Origin: CAZEQD01 sp964514305
GTDB lineage: Bacteria > Acidobacteriota > Aminicenantia > Aminicenantales > Aminicenantaceae
Direction of reading: 5' to 3'
Length of the DNA: 32,519 bases
Assembly: GCA_964514305.1 (NCBI GenBank)
Contig: CAZEQD010000022.1
Location: forward strand, 1 to 32,519
A program made the position numbers and the translations under genes. Below, one piece after another: positions 7,438 through 16,277 of this stretch; the first letter of the stretch is position 1, and each line of letters opens with the position of its first letter. The notes beneath the pieces are model-generated. The model searched no databases. It saw nothing but the letters and a program-made list of their open reading frames with translations, and was not told the origin of the DNA.

Positions 7438-9003
7438 GTGAATACAACACTATTGATCATAATAATTGCTGGAGCTCTTTTTATAGCTGGAATGGTTACC
7501 CTGTTTCTGGTTAAAAAGGCTTCAGGAGCTCGCTCTCTTTTTAGGGCCCAACAGGAAGTCAAGCAGATAATAGAAAAGGCCCAACAGGAAGCGGATAAAA
7601 TAAAACGGGAGGCTTCCCTTGAAGCCAAGGAGAAGTATCTCAACCTTAAATCTGAGTTCGAACGGCAGACCAGAGATAGGCGTCGGAAATTTAATGAGAT
7701 GGAAAGGCGTCTGGTCCGCAAAGAAGAAAACTTAGAGCGTAAATTTCAGATTTTGGAAAGGAAAGAAAGAGACTTTTCAGCCAAAGAGCGGAGACTTTAT
7801 GCAAGAGAAAGAGAGATTGCTGAAGGAGAAAGGAAATATGAGGAAATGTTGAAAAAAGCCACAGAAGAACTGGAAAGAGTCTCGGGGATGAGCAGGGAAG
7901 AAGCCAAAAAAATATTGATAAAGAAAATGGAAAATGAAGCTAAACTGGAGGCAGTTCAGTTAATCCGCCAGGTTGAGGAAGAAACAAGAGCCAAGAGCCA
8001 ACTTCTGGCTCGCCAAATTATAAGCCAGGCTATTCAACGTTCAGCAGCTGAACACGTAGTGGAAACAACAGTTTCAGTGGTAGATCTCCCCTCAGATGAC
8101 ATGAAAGGAAGAATAATTGGACGGGAAGGTCGCAATATTCGAGCTTTAGAAATGGCCACAGGAGTTGATATTATTGTCGATGATACTCCTGAGGCAGTCA
8201 TCCTTTCCAGTTTTGATCCTATTAGGCGAGAAATGGCTCGCTTAGCCATTGAAAAACTGGTTATAGATGGTCGCATCCACCCGGCTCGGATTGAAGAAGT
8301 AGTGGAAACAGTCAAGGAAGAGCTTGAAGAAAAAATAAAACAGCAGGGAGAATCTACTATTCTAGAGCTTAGAATCCAGAATCTCCATCCCGAGCTGGTC
8401 AAATTACTGGGAAAGTTACATTACCGAACTAGCTATGGTCAAAATGTCCTCCAACATTCTAAAGAAGTTGCTTACCTGGCGGCCATTATGGCTCGAGAGC
8501 TGGGAGCCAAAGCCGAAGTGGCTATGAGAGCTGGGCTGCTTCATGATATTGGTAAAGCAGTAGATAAAGAGGTGGAAGGAACCCATACAGAGCTCAGTGT
8601 CGAATTAACCAAGAAATATGGAGAATCTGAAGAGGTGATTCAGGCCATTGCCTCTCATCACCGTGATGTTGATTTTCCTTCAGTGGAAGCGGTTTTAGTC
8701 CAAGCAGCTGATACTCTTTCGGCAGCTCGACCGGGAGCCCGCCGAGAATTGCTGGAAGCTTATGTTAAAAGACTGGAAAAATTAGAAGAAATAGCTAACT
8801 CTTATGAAGGGGTGGCTAAAGCTTATGCCCTCCAGGCTGGCCGAGAAATAAGGATTATTGTTGAAAGCCAGAAAATATCAGATGAAGAAGCGGCTCTGGC
8901 TGCCAAAGAGATTGCTCAGAAAATCAAGGATGAGCTGGAATATCCAGGTCAAATAAAAGTGACAGTAATTAGAGAAATGAGAGCTGTAGAGTATGCAAGA
9001 TAA
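7438..9003 (+). CDS. rny: Ribonuclease Y
   Basis: Membrane-bound endoribonuclease that starts mRNA decay. The product is about 521 aa. One N-terminal transmembrane helix (about 4-25) is followed by a long charged coiled coil (about 35-190), a KH RNA-binding domain with GREG near 228, and an HD domain with the catalytic His369-Asp370 in LLHDIGKA. The C-terminal region ends in the usual KVTVIREMRAVEYAR. A GTG at 7429 is also in frame, but it overlaps AGGAGG (7424-7429). I therefore prefer the GTG at 7438, which has 8-nt spacing. The stop overlaps the start of ymdB by 11 nt, a pairing common outside gamma-proteobacteria. Confidence 0.97.
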   Translation: MNTTLLIIIIAGALFIAGMVTLFLVKKASGARSLFRAQQEVKQIIEKAQQEADKIKREASLEAKEKYLNLKSEFERQTRDRRRKFNEMERRLVRKEENLERKFQILERKERDFSAKERRLYAREREIAEGERKYEEMLKKATEELERVSGMSREEAKKILIKKMENEAKLEAVQLIRQVEEETRAKSQLLARQIISQAIQRSAAEHVVETTVSVVDLPSDDMKGRIIGREGRNIRALEMATGVDIIVDDTPEAVILSSFDPIRREMARLAIEKLVIDGRIHPARIEEVVETVKEELEEKIKQQGESTILELRIQNLHPELVKLLGKLHYRTSYGQNVLQHSKEVAYLAAIMARELGAKAEVAMRAGLLHDIGKAVDKEVEGTHTELSVELTKKYGESEEVIQAIASHHRDVDFPSVEAVLVQAADTLSAARPGARRELLEAYVKRLEKLEEIANSYEGVAKAYALQAGREIRIIVESQKISDEEAALAAKEIAQKIKDELEYPGQIKVTVIREMRAVEYAR

Positions 9004-9796
9004 GATTAGCATCCTTCTTATTGGAGATATTGTTGGACGTCCAGGGAGGCGTGCCTTAAGGCGCTTTCTGCCTTCAATCAGTCAAAAATATTCGCCATCT
9101 TTAATTATCGCTAACGGCGAAAATGCAGCTGGCGGTATAGGTATTACCAAAGAAGTGGCCCAAGAGTTATTAACTCAGGTGCACGTTTTGACCTCCGGTA
9201 ACCATATTTGGGATAAAAGAGAAGCCCTTACTTATTTGGATGATGAGCCTCGTCTCCTCCGGCCGGCTAATTATCCTTCCCCTAATCCCGGTCGAGGTAC
9301 ATATGTTTTTACTGACAACTTAGGAAGAAAAATAGCGGTTCTTAATCTTCAAGGCAGAGTTTTCATGGATCCGATTGATTGTCCCTTTAGATCCGCTGAT
9401 AGAGAAATAAAGAAATTGAAGGAATTAACTCCTGTTGTCGTGGTTGATTTTCATGCTGAAGCTACTTCTGAAAAACAGGCTATGGGTTGGTACCTTGATG
9501 GCCGCGTCTCAGCGGTTATTGGTACTCATACTCATGTACCCACCGCCGATGAGCGTATTCTTCCTAAAGGGACAGCTTTTATTACCGATGTCGGTATGGT
9601 CGGCGGTTATAATTCAGTTATTGGCCTCCGTCGAGACCAGGCCCTGGGCCGTTTTCTCACCGCCCGTCCCCACCGTTTTGAACCAGCCAAAGACGGTTAT
9701 ATTTTTGCGGCTGTAGCCCTGGAGGTTGACGCTGAAAAGGGTCAAGCTCTGTCTATAAATAGAGAAATAGTCATTGAGGACAAGATTGGCCAATAA
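8993..9796 (+). CDS. ymdB: YmdB-family metallophosphoesterase
   Basis: A 267-aa member of the TIGR00282/YmdB family of metal-dependent phosphodiesterases, which hydrolyse 2',3'- and 3',5'-cyclic nucleotides in vitro. Family motifs are all present: GDIVGRPGRRA at the N-terminus, NGENAAGG, SGNHIWDKRE, VDFHAEATSEKQ, GTHTHVPTADE and the GMVGGYNSVIG block. The Asp, Asn and His metal ligands in these motifs are intact. Length is normal. It overlaps both rny (11 nt) and xseA (11 nt), so it is part of a tight operon. Linkage to rny is known from Bacillus, where both affect RNA turnover. Confidence 0.93.
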   Translation: MQDKISILLIGDIVGRPGRRALRRFLPSISQKYSPSLIIANGENAAGGIGITKEVAQELLTQVHVLTSGNHIWDKREALTYLDDEPRLLRPANYPSPNPGRGTYVFTDNLGRKIAVLNLQGRVFMDPIDCPFRSADREIKKLKELTPVVVVDFHAEATSEKQAMGWYLDGRVSAVIGTHTHVPTADERILPKGTAFITDVGMVGGYNSVIGLRRDQALGRFLTARPHRFEPAKDGYIFAAVALEVDAEKGQALSINREIVIEDKIGQ

Positions 9797-11120
9797 TCAA
9801 TTAGTAAAACCTGACAAGGTCTATACTGTTTCTGAGATTACCCAGCTTATTAAGCTCGAGCTGGAAACAGCCTTTCCTTTACTGTGGATAGAGGGAGAGA
9901 TTTCTAATTTTCGCCGTCCTTCTTCCGGACACCTTTATTTCACCCTGAAAGATAAATGGAGTCAGCTGCGGGCGGTTATGTTCCGTTCAGAAGCTTTGCA
10001 AGTGCCTTTTGAGCTAAAAGATGGACTCCAGGTGGTTTGTAAGGGCAGAATCAATGTTTATGAACCTCGGGGTGAATACCAACTCCTGACAGAAGTTATT
10101 GAGCCTAAAGGTAAGGGGGCTCTCCAACTGGCTTTTGAGCAACTTAAAGAAAAATTGAAAGCAGAAGGCTTATTTGACCTCAGTCTAAAGAAAAAATTAC
10201 CCCTTCTGCCCAAGAAAATAGGAGTAGTTACTTCACCTCGGGGGGCAGCCATTATAGATATTCTCCGTACGCTGGAGCGTAGATTTGCTCGGCTTCAAGT
10301 GCTGATCTACCCGGTCAAAGTCCAGGGCGAAGGAGCGGCTGAAGAAATTGTAGAGGGCATTAATTATCTAAGTTCATTACCTGATATTGAGGTCATCATT
10401 GTCGGCAGGGGCGGTGGTTCTATTGAAGATTTGTGGGCGTTTAATGAGGAAAAGGTGGCCAGAGCCATCTGGCGTTGTCCTGTGCCTGTCATTTCGGCCG
10501 TCGGCCATGAAATTGATTTTACCATTGCTGACTTTGTGGCCGACATTCGAGCTTCTACACCCTCGGCTGCAGCTGAAATGGTGGTCGAAAAAGAGGAATC
10601 TTTCAGAGAACGAATTGGCTATTTAGAAAAGAGAATTATTCATCTTTTTCAATATTTTCTTCAGGAAAAGAAACACCAAGTCTTTGCTCTGGTCCACCAT
10701 CGGGCTTTCCAGAATTTTAAATTACGCTTACTTAACCTCCAACAGAGAGTTGATCAGTTAGAGCTGAGCGCTATTAATTCAGTAAAAGATCGGCGTCGAC
10801 AGCTTAGCCAAAGCAAAGCCAGCTTGAATCTCTGGCAGGAGAAAATGGTGGCCATTATCCAGAGGGAACTGAACCAAAAATTGGCTCTTTGGGAAAAGCT
10901 TTCGACCCAGTTGCACAATTTAAGCCCTCTGAATATACTTAAAAAGGGCTATACTTTATGTTGGGGAAACGAGGGTGGCCATCTAATCCGCAGTATCGAA
11001 GAAGTTTGCCCCTATCAGACAGTTGTCGTTTCCTTTTATAAAGGAGAATTTAATTGCCTCGTCCAGAATATTGATAAAACTAAATTGATTAAATCGCGTT
11101 TTGAAAAGGAGAAGAGATGA
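9786..11120 (+). CDS. xseA: Exodeoxyribonuclease VII large subunit
   Basis: Catalytic subunit of exonuclease VII, which degrades single-stranded DNA to oligonucleotides. The product is about 444 aa. It has an N-terminal OB-fold (WIEGEISNFRRPSSGHLYFTLKD), the catalytic core (GVVTSPRGAAIIDIL, VGRGGGSIEDLWAFNEE, ISAVGHEIDFTIADFVADIRASTPSAAAE), a helical region and a C-terminal GYTL segment. Two in-frame TTG codons (9774, 9786) could start it. I prefer 9786 because GAGGA ends 5 nt before it. The end overlaps xseB by 4 nt. Confidence 0.95.
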   Translation: MANNQLVKPDKVYTVSEITQLIKLELETAFPLLWIEGEISNFRRPSSGHLYFTLKDKWSQLRAVMFRSEALQVPFELKDGLQVVCKGRINVYEPRGEYQLLTEVIEPKGKGALQLAFEQLKEKLKAEGLFDLSLKKKLPLLPKKIGVVTSPRGAAIIDILRTLERRFARLQVLIYPVKVQGEGAAEEIVEGINYLSSLPDIEVIIVGRGGGSIEDLWAFNEEKVARAIWRCPVPVISAVGHEIDFTIADFVADIRASTPSAAAEMVVEKEESFRERIGYLEKRIIHLFQYFLQEKKHQVFALVHHRAFQNFKLRLLNLQQRVDQLELSAINSVKDRRRQLSQSKASLNLWQEKMVAIIQRELNQKLALWEKLSTQLHNLSPLNILKKGYTLCWGNEGGHLIRSIEEVCPYQTVVVSFYKGEFNCLVQNIDKTKLIKSRFEKEKR

Positions 11121-11413
11121 AAGAGCTAAGCTTTGAGAAAGCTTTAGAAGAGCTTGAAAAAATTGTGGCTCAGCTTGAAGAAGGAGGTCTGGCTCTGAAT
11201 GAATCTTTATCACTCTTTGAGCGAGGAGTGAAGCTGGCTCGTTTTTTAAGAGAAGAGTTGGAGAAAGCTGAAAAGAAAATTGAGATTCTTCTTAAAGACG
11301 AAAAAGGCGAGATGAAAAAAGAACCCTTCCAGGTTGAAGAGACAGCTAAAAAAGAGTCCCAGCCAGAAGGAAAAAAAGAAACTCCCGACGAAGACGAAGA
11401 ACTTCCTTTTTAG
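11117..11413 (+). CDS. xseB: Exodeoxyribonuclease VII small subunit with acidic tail
   Basis: Small helical subunit that assembles with XseA. Residues 1-60 carry the family signature (SFEKALEELEKIVAQLEEGGLALNESL...FERGVKL), forming the usual hairpin of two helices. The protein is longer than the common 70-80 aa: a disordered, charged extension (about 65-98) ends in DEDEELPF. That tip looks like the acidic C-terminal peptide of single-strand binding protein (...DDDIPF). Whether it works in a similar way is unknown. The start overlaps xseA as ATGA; ispA follows after 11 nt. Confidence 0.92.
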   Translation: MKELSFEKALEELEKIVAQLEEGGLALNESLSLFERGVKLARFLREELEKAEKKIEILLKDEKGEMKKEPFQVEETAKKESQPEGKKETPDEDEELPF

Positions 11414-11424
11414 GAAAAGGAAAG

Positions 11425-12273
11425 ATGCATATTGAAGATAGGATCTTTCGCCAGAAAGAAGCAATCGAACAGGAGTTGCAGAGAATTCTAAGCAGCCAAG
11501 ATTCCCCTCTTTTTCAGGCAATGAGGCATGCTGTTTTTTCGGGAGGCAAACGCTTCCGACCTCTTTTGACCCTGGCTTGTGGCCACTGCTTTGGAGTGGC
11601 TGAGGAAACTCTCCTTCCTTTTGCCTGTGCCCTGGAGCTTATCCACAATTATTCCTTAATCCATGATGATCTGCCAGCCATAGACAATGATGACTGGCGG
11701 CGCGGTCAGCCTTCCTGTCATAAAGCCTTTGGTGAGGATATAGCGCTCCTGGCCGGTGATGGGCTGTTGACTTTGGCCTTTGAAGTCATGAGCCAAGCTC
11801 GACCGGAAGAGAAATTAGGGCACCTGAAAGTTCAAATAATAGAGGAAATAGGCAAACTGGCTGGTGTAAACGGTCTGATCGGAGGCCAAGTTTTAGATAT
11901 TACTCTGCCCCCAGCCACCATTAAAGAAGAAGAATATTTTGAGCTCGTTCAAAAAAAGACTGGTTCTCTAATCTTGGCTGCGCTACAGCCTGGAATCATC
12001 CTTGGCCAGGCCTCCCCTTCTCAAAGGGAGGCCATCATGGAATATGGAAAAAACGTGGGGCTGGCTTTTCAGATTAGAGATGATATTACTGATTTTTCCC
12101 AAGAAGACTCATCCAAGGCAACTTCTCGTCCTAATTCTGTTCGCTTATTTGGGATGAAAGCCTCTCAACAGAAACTCCATTTATTGATTAAAAAAGCTCT
12201 GCAGGCCCTAAATCAAGCCTGCTCTGAAGGAGATGAGTTACGCTTTTTAGCTTTGAAGCTTTTAGATTTATAG
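11425..12273 (+). CDS. ispA: Polyprenyl diphosphate synthase (farnesyl/geranylgeranyl type)
   Basis: Condenses isopentenyl diphosphate with allylic diphosphates to make C15-C20 isoprenoid precursors. The 282-aa protein shows GGKRFRP near residue 40, the first Asp-rich motif DDLPAIDND (DDxxxxD, about 80-88), and the second Asp-rich motif DDITDF near 211. The usual GKxxGxD...KxTY stretch after the second motif is reduced to a divergent SSKATSRPNSVRLFG segment. Sitting between xseB and dxs is a classic arrangement that pairs precursor synthesis and chain formation. Chain length cannot be read safely from the sequence. Confidence 0.93.
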   Translation: MHIEDRIFRQKEAIEQELQRILSSQDSPLFQAMRHAVFSGGKRFRPLLTLACGHCFGVAEETLLPFACALELIHNYSLIHDDLPAIDNDDWRRGQPSCHKAFGEDIALLAGDGLLTLAFEVMSQARPEEKLGHLKVQIIEEIGKLAGVNGLIGGQVLDITLPPATIKEEEYFELVQKKTGSLILAALQPGIILGQASPSQREAIMEYGKNVGLAFQIRDDITDFSQEDSSKATSRPNSVRLFGMKASQQKLHLLIKKALQALNQACSEGDELRFLALKLLDL

Positions 12274-12286
12274 AGAGATAGAGGTC

Positions 12287-14173
12287 ATGAGCAAGATATT
12301 AGATCGAATAAACAGTCCTCAGGATTTAAAGAAACTGTCAGTCAGAGAGCTGGCTCGCTTAGCCAGAGAAATTAGAGCTCTGATCCTGGAGGTAGTTTCT
12401 CAAAACGGAGGTCATCTCTCGCCAAATTTAGGAGTGGTAGAACTTACCTTAGCCTTGCATTATGTTTTTAATGCTCCCCAGGATAAGATTATTTGGGATG
12501 TAGGCCATCAATGCTATACCCATAAGATTATAACTGGGAGAAAAGAAAAATTTAGAACTCTCCGTCAGTATCAGGGGTTGTGTGGTTTTCCTAGTCGTGA
12601 AGAAAGTGAATATGATATTTTAAATTCCGGTCATGCCTCCACTGCTCTTTCGGCTGCCTTGGGTATAGCTGTGGCCCGTGACAAGAAAAAAGAGGATTAC
12701 CATGTAGTAGCCGTCGTTGGAGATGGTAGTTTGACCGGGGGAATGGCCTGGGAAGCGTTAAATCAAATAGGGCATCTGCGAGAGAAGCTGATTATTGTCC
12801 TTAATTATAATGAAATGTCTATCTCCCATAACGTGGGAGCCATGTCTAAATACCTCTCTTACCTTGTTTCGGGCCAATATTATTTAAGAATGAAAGATTT
12901 TGCCAAAACTATTCTACGCTCCATTCCAGCGGTGGGCTGGCCTATGATTAAAGTAGCCCAGGCAGTAGAGGAAGCTATTAAAAAGACTTTTTTCCCTGGG
13001 TTTTTATTTGAAGAGCTGGGTATTAGATATTTGGGTCCAGTTCAGGGCCATAGCCTGGTTTCTTTAATTGAAGTCTTTGAGGAAGCAAAGACGTCTCCTA
13101 GCCCCATCCTCATTCATTGTGTTACCCAGAAAGGAAAAGGATATCGCCCTGCCCAGAATAATCCCTCCATGTACCACAGCATCTCTTCTTTTGATCTCAA
13201 GACTGGCCAGGTTTTAAGCAGCAATGCTCGGCCCACTTATTCTTCAATTTTTGGGCAGACAGTGGTTAAGGTGGCTAATAATGACCCTAAAATAGTAGCT
13301 ATCACGGCTGCTATGCCTGAGGGGACCGGTCTTAGACAATTTGCCTCTAAATATCCTGAGAGATTTTTTGATGTGGGTATCGCCGAGCAGCATGCTGTCG
13401 AATTTGCAGCCGGTTTAGCCCTTAATGGCTTCAAACCGGTTGTGGCCATTTATTCTACCTTTTTACAAAGGGCCTATGATCAGCTTTATCATGATGTGTG
13501 TCTGATGAATATCCCTATAGTTTTTGCTCTTGATCGCTCAGGCATTGTTCCTGATGACGGTCCCACCCATCAGGGAATTAATGATATTGTCTATCTCAGG
13601 CACTTGCCTCATATGGTGGTCATGGCTCCTAAGGATGAAAATGAATTGCAACATATGGTTCACTCGGCCCTGAGCTACGGTCGGCCTGTTGCTATCCGTT
13701 TTCCTAAAGGTAAAGGTTGGGGCGTAGCTTTGGATAAGGAGTGGCATGATATTCCCCTAGGCAAGAGCGAAGTCCTCAAAGAGGGGAAAGATTTGTTGCT
13801 GGCCTTAGGGAGTATGGTTTATCCCGCTCTTCAGGCTGCCAGAAAATTGGAAAAAGAAGGAATTAGTTTGGCCGTAGTTAACGCCAGGTTTGTTAAACCT
13901 CTAGATGAGAGTTTAATTCTTAACTACGCCCGGCCTGGAGGAGTTATTATCACAGCTGAAGAGGCCATAATTCATGGGGGATTTGGCAGCGCTGTCCGTG
14001 AATTTTTAGACTTAAAGGGAAGATTTAATCTGTGCTTTAAAAGGATTGGTCTGCCTCTCGAAATATACTCTCATGGCAAAGTAGAAAAAATAAAAAGTAA
14101 ATACCTCTTGGATGAAGAAGGCCTTGAGCGCCAAATATTAGAATTTTATAGGAATTCTTCCCAGAAGAAATAG
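12287..14173 (+). CDS. dxs: 1-deoxy-D-xylulose-5-phosphate synthase
   Basis: First enzyme of the MEP isoprenoid pathway; a thiamine-diphosphate enzyme joining pyruvate and glyceraldehyde 3-phosphate. The 628-aa protein is full length. The N-terminal domain has GHQCYTHKIITGR and the thiamine-binding GDGSLTGGMAWEALN...NYNEMSIS. The pyrimidine-binding domain has the catalytic Glu in VGIAEQHAVEFAAGLA, followed by ALDRSGIVPDDGPTHQG. The C-terminal transketolase domain is complete (EEAIIHGGFGSAV). It follows ispA by 13 nt. The ribosome binding site (GAGG, close to the ATG) is modest. Confidence 0.98.
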   Translation: MSKILDRINSPQDLKKLSVRELARLAREIRALILEVVSQNGGHLSPNLGVVELTLALHYVFNAPQDKIIWDVGHQCYTHKIITGRKEKFRTLRQYQGLCGFPSREESEYDILNSGHASTALSAALGIAVARDKKKEDYHVVAVVGDGSLTGGMAWEALNQIGHLREKLIIVLNYNEMSISHNVGAMSKYLSYLVSGQYYLRMKDFAKTILRSIPAVGWPMIKVAQAVEEAIKKTFFPGFLFEELGIRYLGPVQGHSLVSLIEVFEEAKTSPSPILIHCVTQKGKGYRPAQNNPSMYHSISSFDLKTGQVLSSNARPTYSSIFGQTVVKVANNDPKIVAITAAMPEGTGLRQFASKYPERFFDVGIAEQHAVEFAAGLALNGFKPVVAIYSTFLQRAYDQLYHDVCLMNIPIVFALDRSGIVPDDGPTHQGINDIVYLRHLPHMVVMAPKDENELQHMVHSALSYGRPVAIRFPKGKGWGVALDKEWHDIPLGKSEVLKEGKDLLLALGSMVYPALQAARKLEKEGISLAVVNARFVKPLDESLILNYARPGGVIITAEEAIIHGGFGSAVREFLDLKGRFNLCFKRIGLPLEIYSHGKVEKIKSKYLLDEEGLERQILEFYRNSSQKK

Positions 14174-14229
14174 GCTTATAGGAGCCAAGGGAATATCTTT
14201 TTTGATGGATAAAGAGAATTTAAGGAAGG

Positions 14230-15066
14230 ATGGAAAAAATATTCAGGAAGGGGTTTCAGGCAGCAACTCCAAGACCAAGAAAAGAAAGAATAGATAAACT
14301 CCTGGTGGAGAGGGGTCTGGCAGAAAGCCGTCACCAAGCCCAAGCTTTGATAATGGCTGGTTTGGTTTTTTCCGGCCAGGAAAGACTGGCCAAGCCGGGA
14401 CAGAAAATAGATGTTCTTCAGGATATTCAGTTAAAAAAAACAATGCCCTTTGTCAGCCGGGGCGGTTTAAAATTAGAAGAGGCCCTGGTGGCCTTTAAAG
14501 TTTCAGTAAAGGGGAAAATAGCGGCTGATTTAGGGGCGTCGACAGGTGGCTTTACTGATTGTCTCCTGCAGCGAGGAGCTAGATTAGTATATGCTGTTGA
14601 TGTTGACACCAGTCAGCTAGATTGGCGGTTAAGACTTGATCCCCGAGTGAGGCTAATAGAAAAGAACGCCCGCTATTTAAAAAAAAGTGATTTTGCCCAT
14701 GAAATCGAGCTGGTTACTTTGGATCTTTCCTTTATTTCTGTTCTCAAAGTACTGCCTGCTATCAAGGGTTTCATCGGGAACGGTTCCCTTCTGGCCTTGC
14801 TCAAACCCCAATTTGAAGTAGGACGCAGACATGTAGGCAAAGGCGGCATTGTCAGAGATCCTAAACTCCACCAGCAGGTGTTGACTTCAATATTAGAAGA
14901 AGCAGCTCAGTTTGGCTTTAAACCTAGAGGTTTGATCAAGCTTGCTATCAAGGGGCAGAAAGGAAATCAGGAATTTTTTGTTCATTGGACTTTGGCAAAA
15001 AAGAATTGGAGTCATCATCGCCTTGTCAGTTTAATCAAGGAGGTAGTCTGGGATGAGAAAAATTGA
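14230..15066 (+). CDS. tlyA: TlyA-family rRNA 2'-O-methyltransferase
   Basis: A 278-aa S4/FtsJ fusion of the TlyA (hemolysin A) family, whose studied members methylate ribose in 16S and 23S rRNA. An S4 RNA-binding domain (about 19-80; RIDKLLVERGLAESRHQAQALI) precedes an FtsJ-like Rossmann methyltransferase. The latter has SRGGLKLEEAL, the SAM-binding ADLGASTGGFTDCLL, a catalytic Lys in LLKPQFE and GNQEFF near the end. The ATG is immediately preceded by AAGGAAGG. It lies 56 nt after dxs, and its last 14 nt overlap nadK. The dxs-tlyA-nadK order is common in bacteria. Confidence 0.93.
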   Translation: MEKIFRKGFQAATPRPRKERIDKLLVERGLAESRHQAQALIMAGLVFSGQERLAKPGQKIDVLQDIQLKKTMPFVSRGGLKLEEALVAFKVSVKGKIAADLGASTGGFTDCLLQRGARLVYAVDVDTSQLDWRLRLDPRVRLIEKNARYLKKSDFAHEIELVTLDLSFISVLKVLPAIKGFIGNGSLLALLKPQFEVGRRHVGKGGIVRDPKLHQQVLTSILEEAAQFGFKPRGLIKLAIKGQKGNQEFFVHWTLAKKNWSHHRLVSLIKEVVWDEKN

Positions 15067-15901
15067 AAAGGTGGGTTTTGTTATCAAGCCTCATGCTCCC
15101 CGGATAGCAAAAATTTTGGGAGATCTTATCAATTATTGTCACCATAAAGGCCTAAGCTGTTTATTGGAAGAGGCTGCCGCCCATAAGTTAAGAAAAGGAG
15201 ATGGCATAGCCCGAGAAGATCTGGCAGGAAGGGTTGATTTAGTGGTGGTTCTAGGCGGTGATGGCACTTTGCTCAGCATCGCCCATCTGGCTGCCCAAAA
15301 AGAGAAGCCAGTGATGGGAGTTAACTTAGGCAAGCTTGGCTTTTTGAGTGAAGTTCCTCTTTCAGAAGTATATCTGACTCTCGATTCTCTCCTTTCTGGT
15401 AATGAAGCCATCCTTCACCCCCGCCGCATGTTGGAAGCATCCTGTGAAGATAAGAATTATTACTGTTTGAATGATGTGGTTATAAACAAAGGGGCCTTAG
15501 CCAGGATGATCCAGTTTATTCTCTGGATTAATGATAAAGCCATTGCCACTGTCAGGGCAGATGGTCTCATCATTTCAACTCCTACCGGCTCGACCGCCTA
15601 TTCTTTGGCTGCCGGCGGGCCCATCATTCAACCCTATGTACCAGCCATAATCATTACTCCCATTTGTCCCCATACCCTTTCTTTCCGTCCGATGGTTATT
15701 TCCTCTGATTTAGAAATTAAGGTCAAACTGTTGACAGGAGGCGAAGAAGTTTATCTTACTTTAGATGGACAGCGGGGGGACCTCCTTAAAAAGAACGATG
15801 TGGTCACCGTCAAGTGCAGCCATTTTAAACTATATCTGGTCTCCTCTCCAAAAAGAAATTATTTTGACTTGGTCAAGGATAAACTGAACTGGGCTGAGTA
15901 A
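15053..15901 (+). CDS. nadK: NAD kinase
   Basis: Phosphorylates NAD to NADP, setting the cell's NADPH pool. The 282-aa product has the GGDGTLL signature (about 68-74), GVNLGKLGFLSEV, the LNDVVINKG segment with the NAD-contacting Asn-Asp, and TPTGSTAYSLAAGGPI. The protein is complete, of normal length and starts 9 nt after AGGAGG (15038-15043). The start lies inside the end of tlyA. It is the last gene of the long + strand block; recN, its frequent downstream partner, is absent and a gene-free stretch follows. Confidence 0.96.
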   Translation: MRKIEKVGFVIKPHAPRIAKILGDLINYCHHKGLSCLLEEAAAHKLRKGDGIAREDLAGRVDLVVVLGGDGTLLSIAHLAAQKEKPVMGVNLGKLGFLSEVPLSEVYLTLDSLLSGNEAILHPRRMLEASCEDKNYYCLNDVVINKGALARMIQFILWINDKAIATVRADGLIISTPTGSTAYSLAAGGPIIQPYVPAIIITPICPHTLSFRPMVISSDLEIKVKLLTGGEEVYLTLDGQRGDLLKKNDVVTVKCSHFKLYLVSSPKRNYFDLVKDKLNWAE

Positions 15902-15965
15902 AGCCGCTTCAATCAACCCTAATCCCCCCTGTTATAGATAATAATGAAGAAAGGTATCTTTAAAG

Positions 15966-16040
15966 GCGCCGATTGCCATCCAATCTCGTCAAAGAATCCC
16001 CAGCCACCACTATGGGCTTCGAATGGGCGGCAATCGCCGC
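15966..16040 (+). repeat. Palindromic element, copy A
   Basis: GCGCCGATTGCC (15966-15977) pairs with GGCAATCGCCGC (16029-16040), 11 of 12 positions, enclosing a 51-nt interior. Read on the - strand, its interior (CCATTCGAAGCCCATA ... CTTTG ... GGATGG) aligns without gaps to the element at 24963-25033, with roughly three quarters of positions identical over 67 nt. The arms differ between the copies yet still pair. Copy A lies 64 nt after the nadK stop. Relative to the preceding gene it has the same orientation as copy B. Confidence 0.75.
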
Positions 16041-16081
16041 TATATTATTAATTATTCAAATTTTATTCTTCTGCAGGGCCC

Positions 16082-16127
16082 ATTATGCTGGAGGATCTGC
16101 TATCCCTAAGGGTCCGTCAGACATAAT
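16082..16127. repeat. Small intergenic palindrome
   Basis: ATTATG (16082-16087) pairs with CATAAT (16122-16127). Inside is a further small hairpin GGAT/ATCC. It sits between copy A of the palindromic element and the heptamer array. No T-run follows, so terminator activity is doubtful. Function unknown. Confidence 0.3.
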
Positions 16128-16134
16128 AAGTTAA

Positions 16135-16162
16135 AAGTAAGGAGTGAGGAGTGAGGAGCAAG
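16135..16162. repeat. Heptamer array, second site
   Basis: AAGTAAG, GAGTGAG, GAGTGAG and GAGCAAG form four heptamers in phase, of the same type as the array at 31-149. Short, decayed and intergenic. Confidence 0.6.
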
Positions 16163-16277
16163 GCGCAAATTTAAACCATATCTATTAAAAAAATCCTCCT
16201 TATTTCCATTGTTATTAAGAAGCGATAAGATAAACAGACAGGGTGAAATAAGGATGCATCCGCAATGTCGCCTTAAT

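Noticed and set aside
7266..7721. 151-codon open frame on the - strand over the zapA-rny gap and the start of rny
   Set aside because: It is antisense to the coiled-coil region of rny and rich in Arg/Ser as expected for a shadow frame, with no family motif.
11246..11521. 91-codon open frame antisense to xseB and ispA
   Set aside because: It mirrors the charged, biased codons of xseB, has no ribosome binding site and resembles no protein family.
16082..16127. Second palindrome as the nadK terminator
   Set aside because: The outer stem is 6 bp of mostly A-T pairs with a long loop and no T-run.
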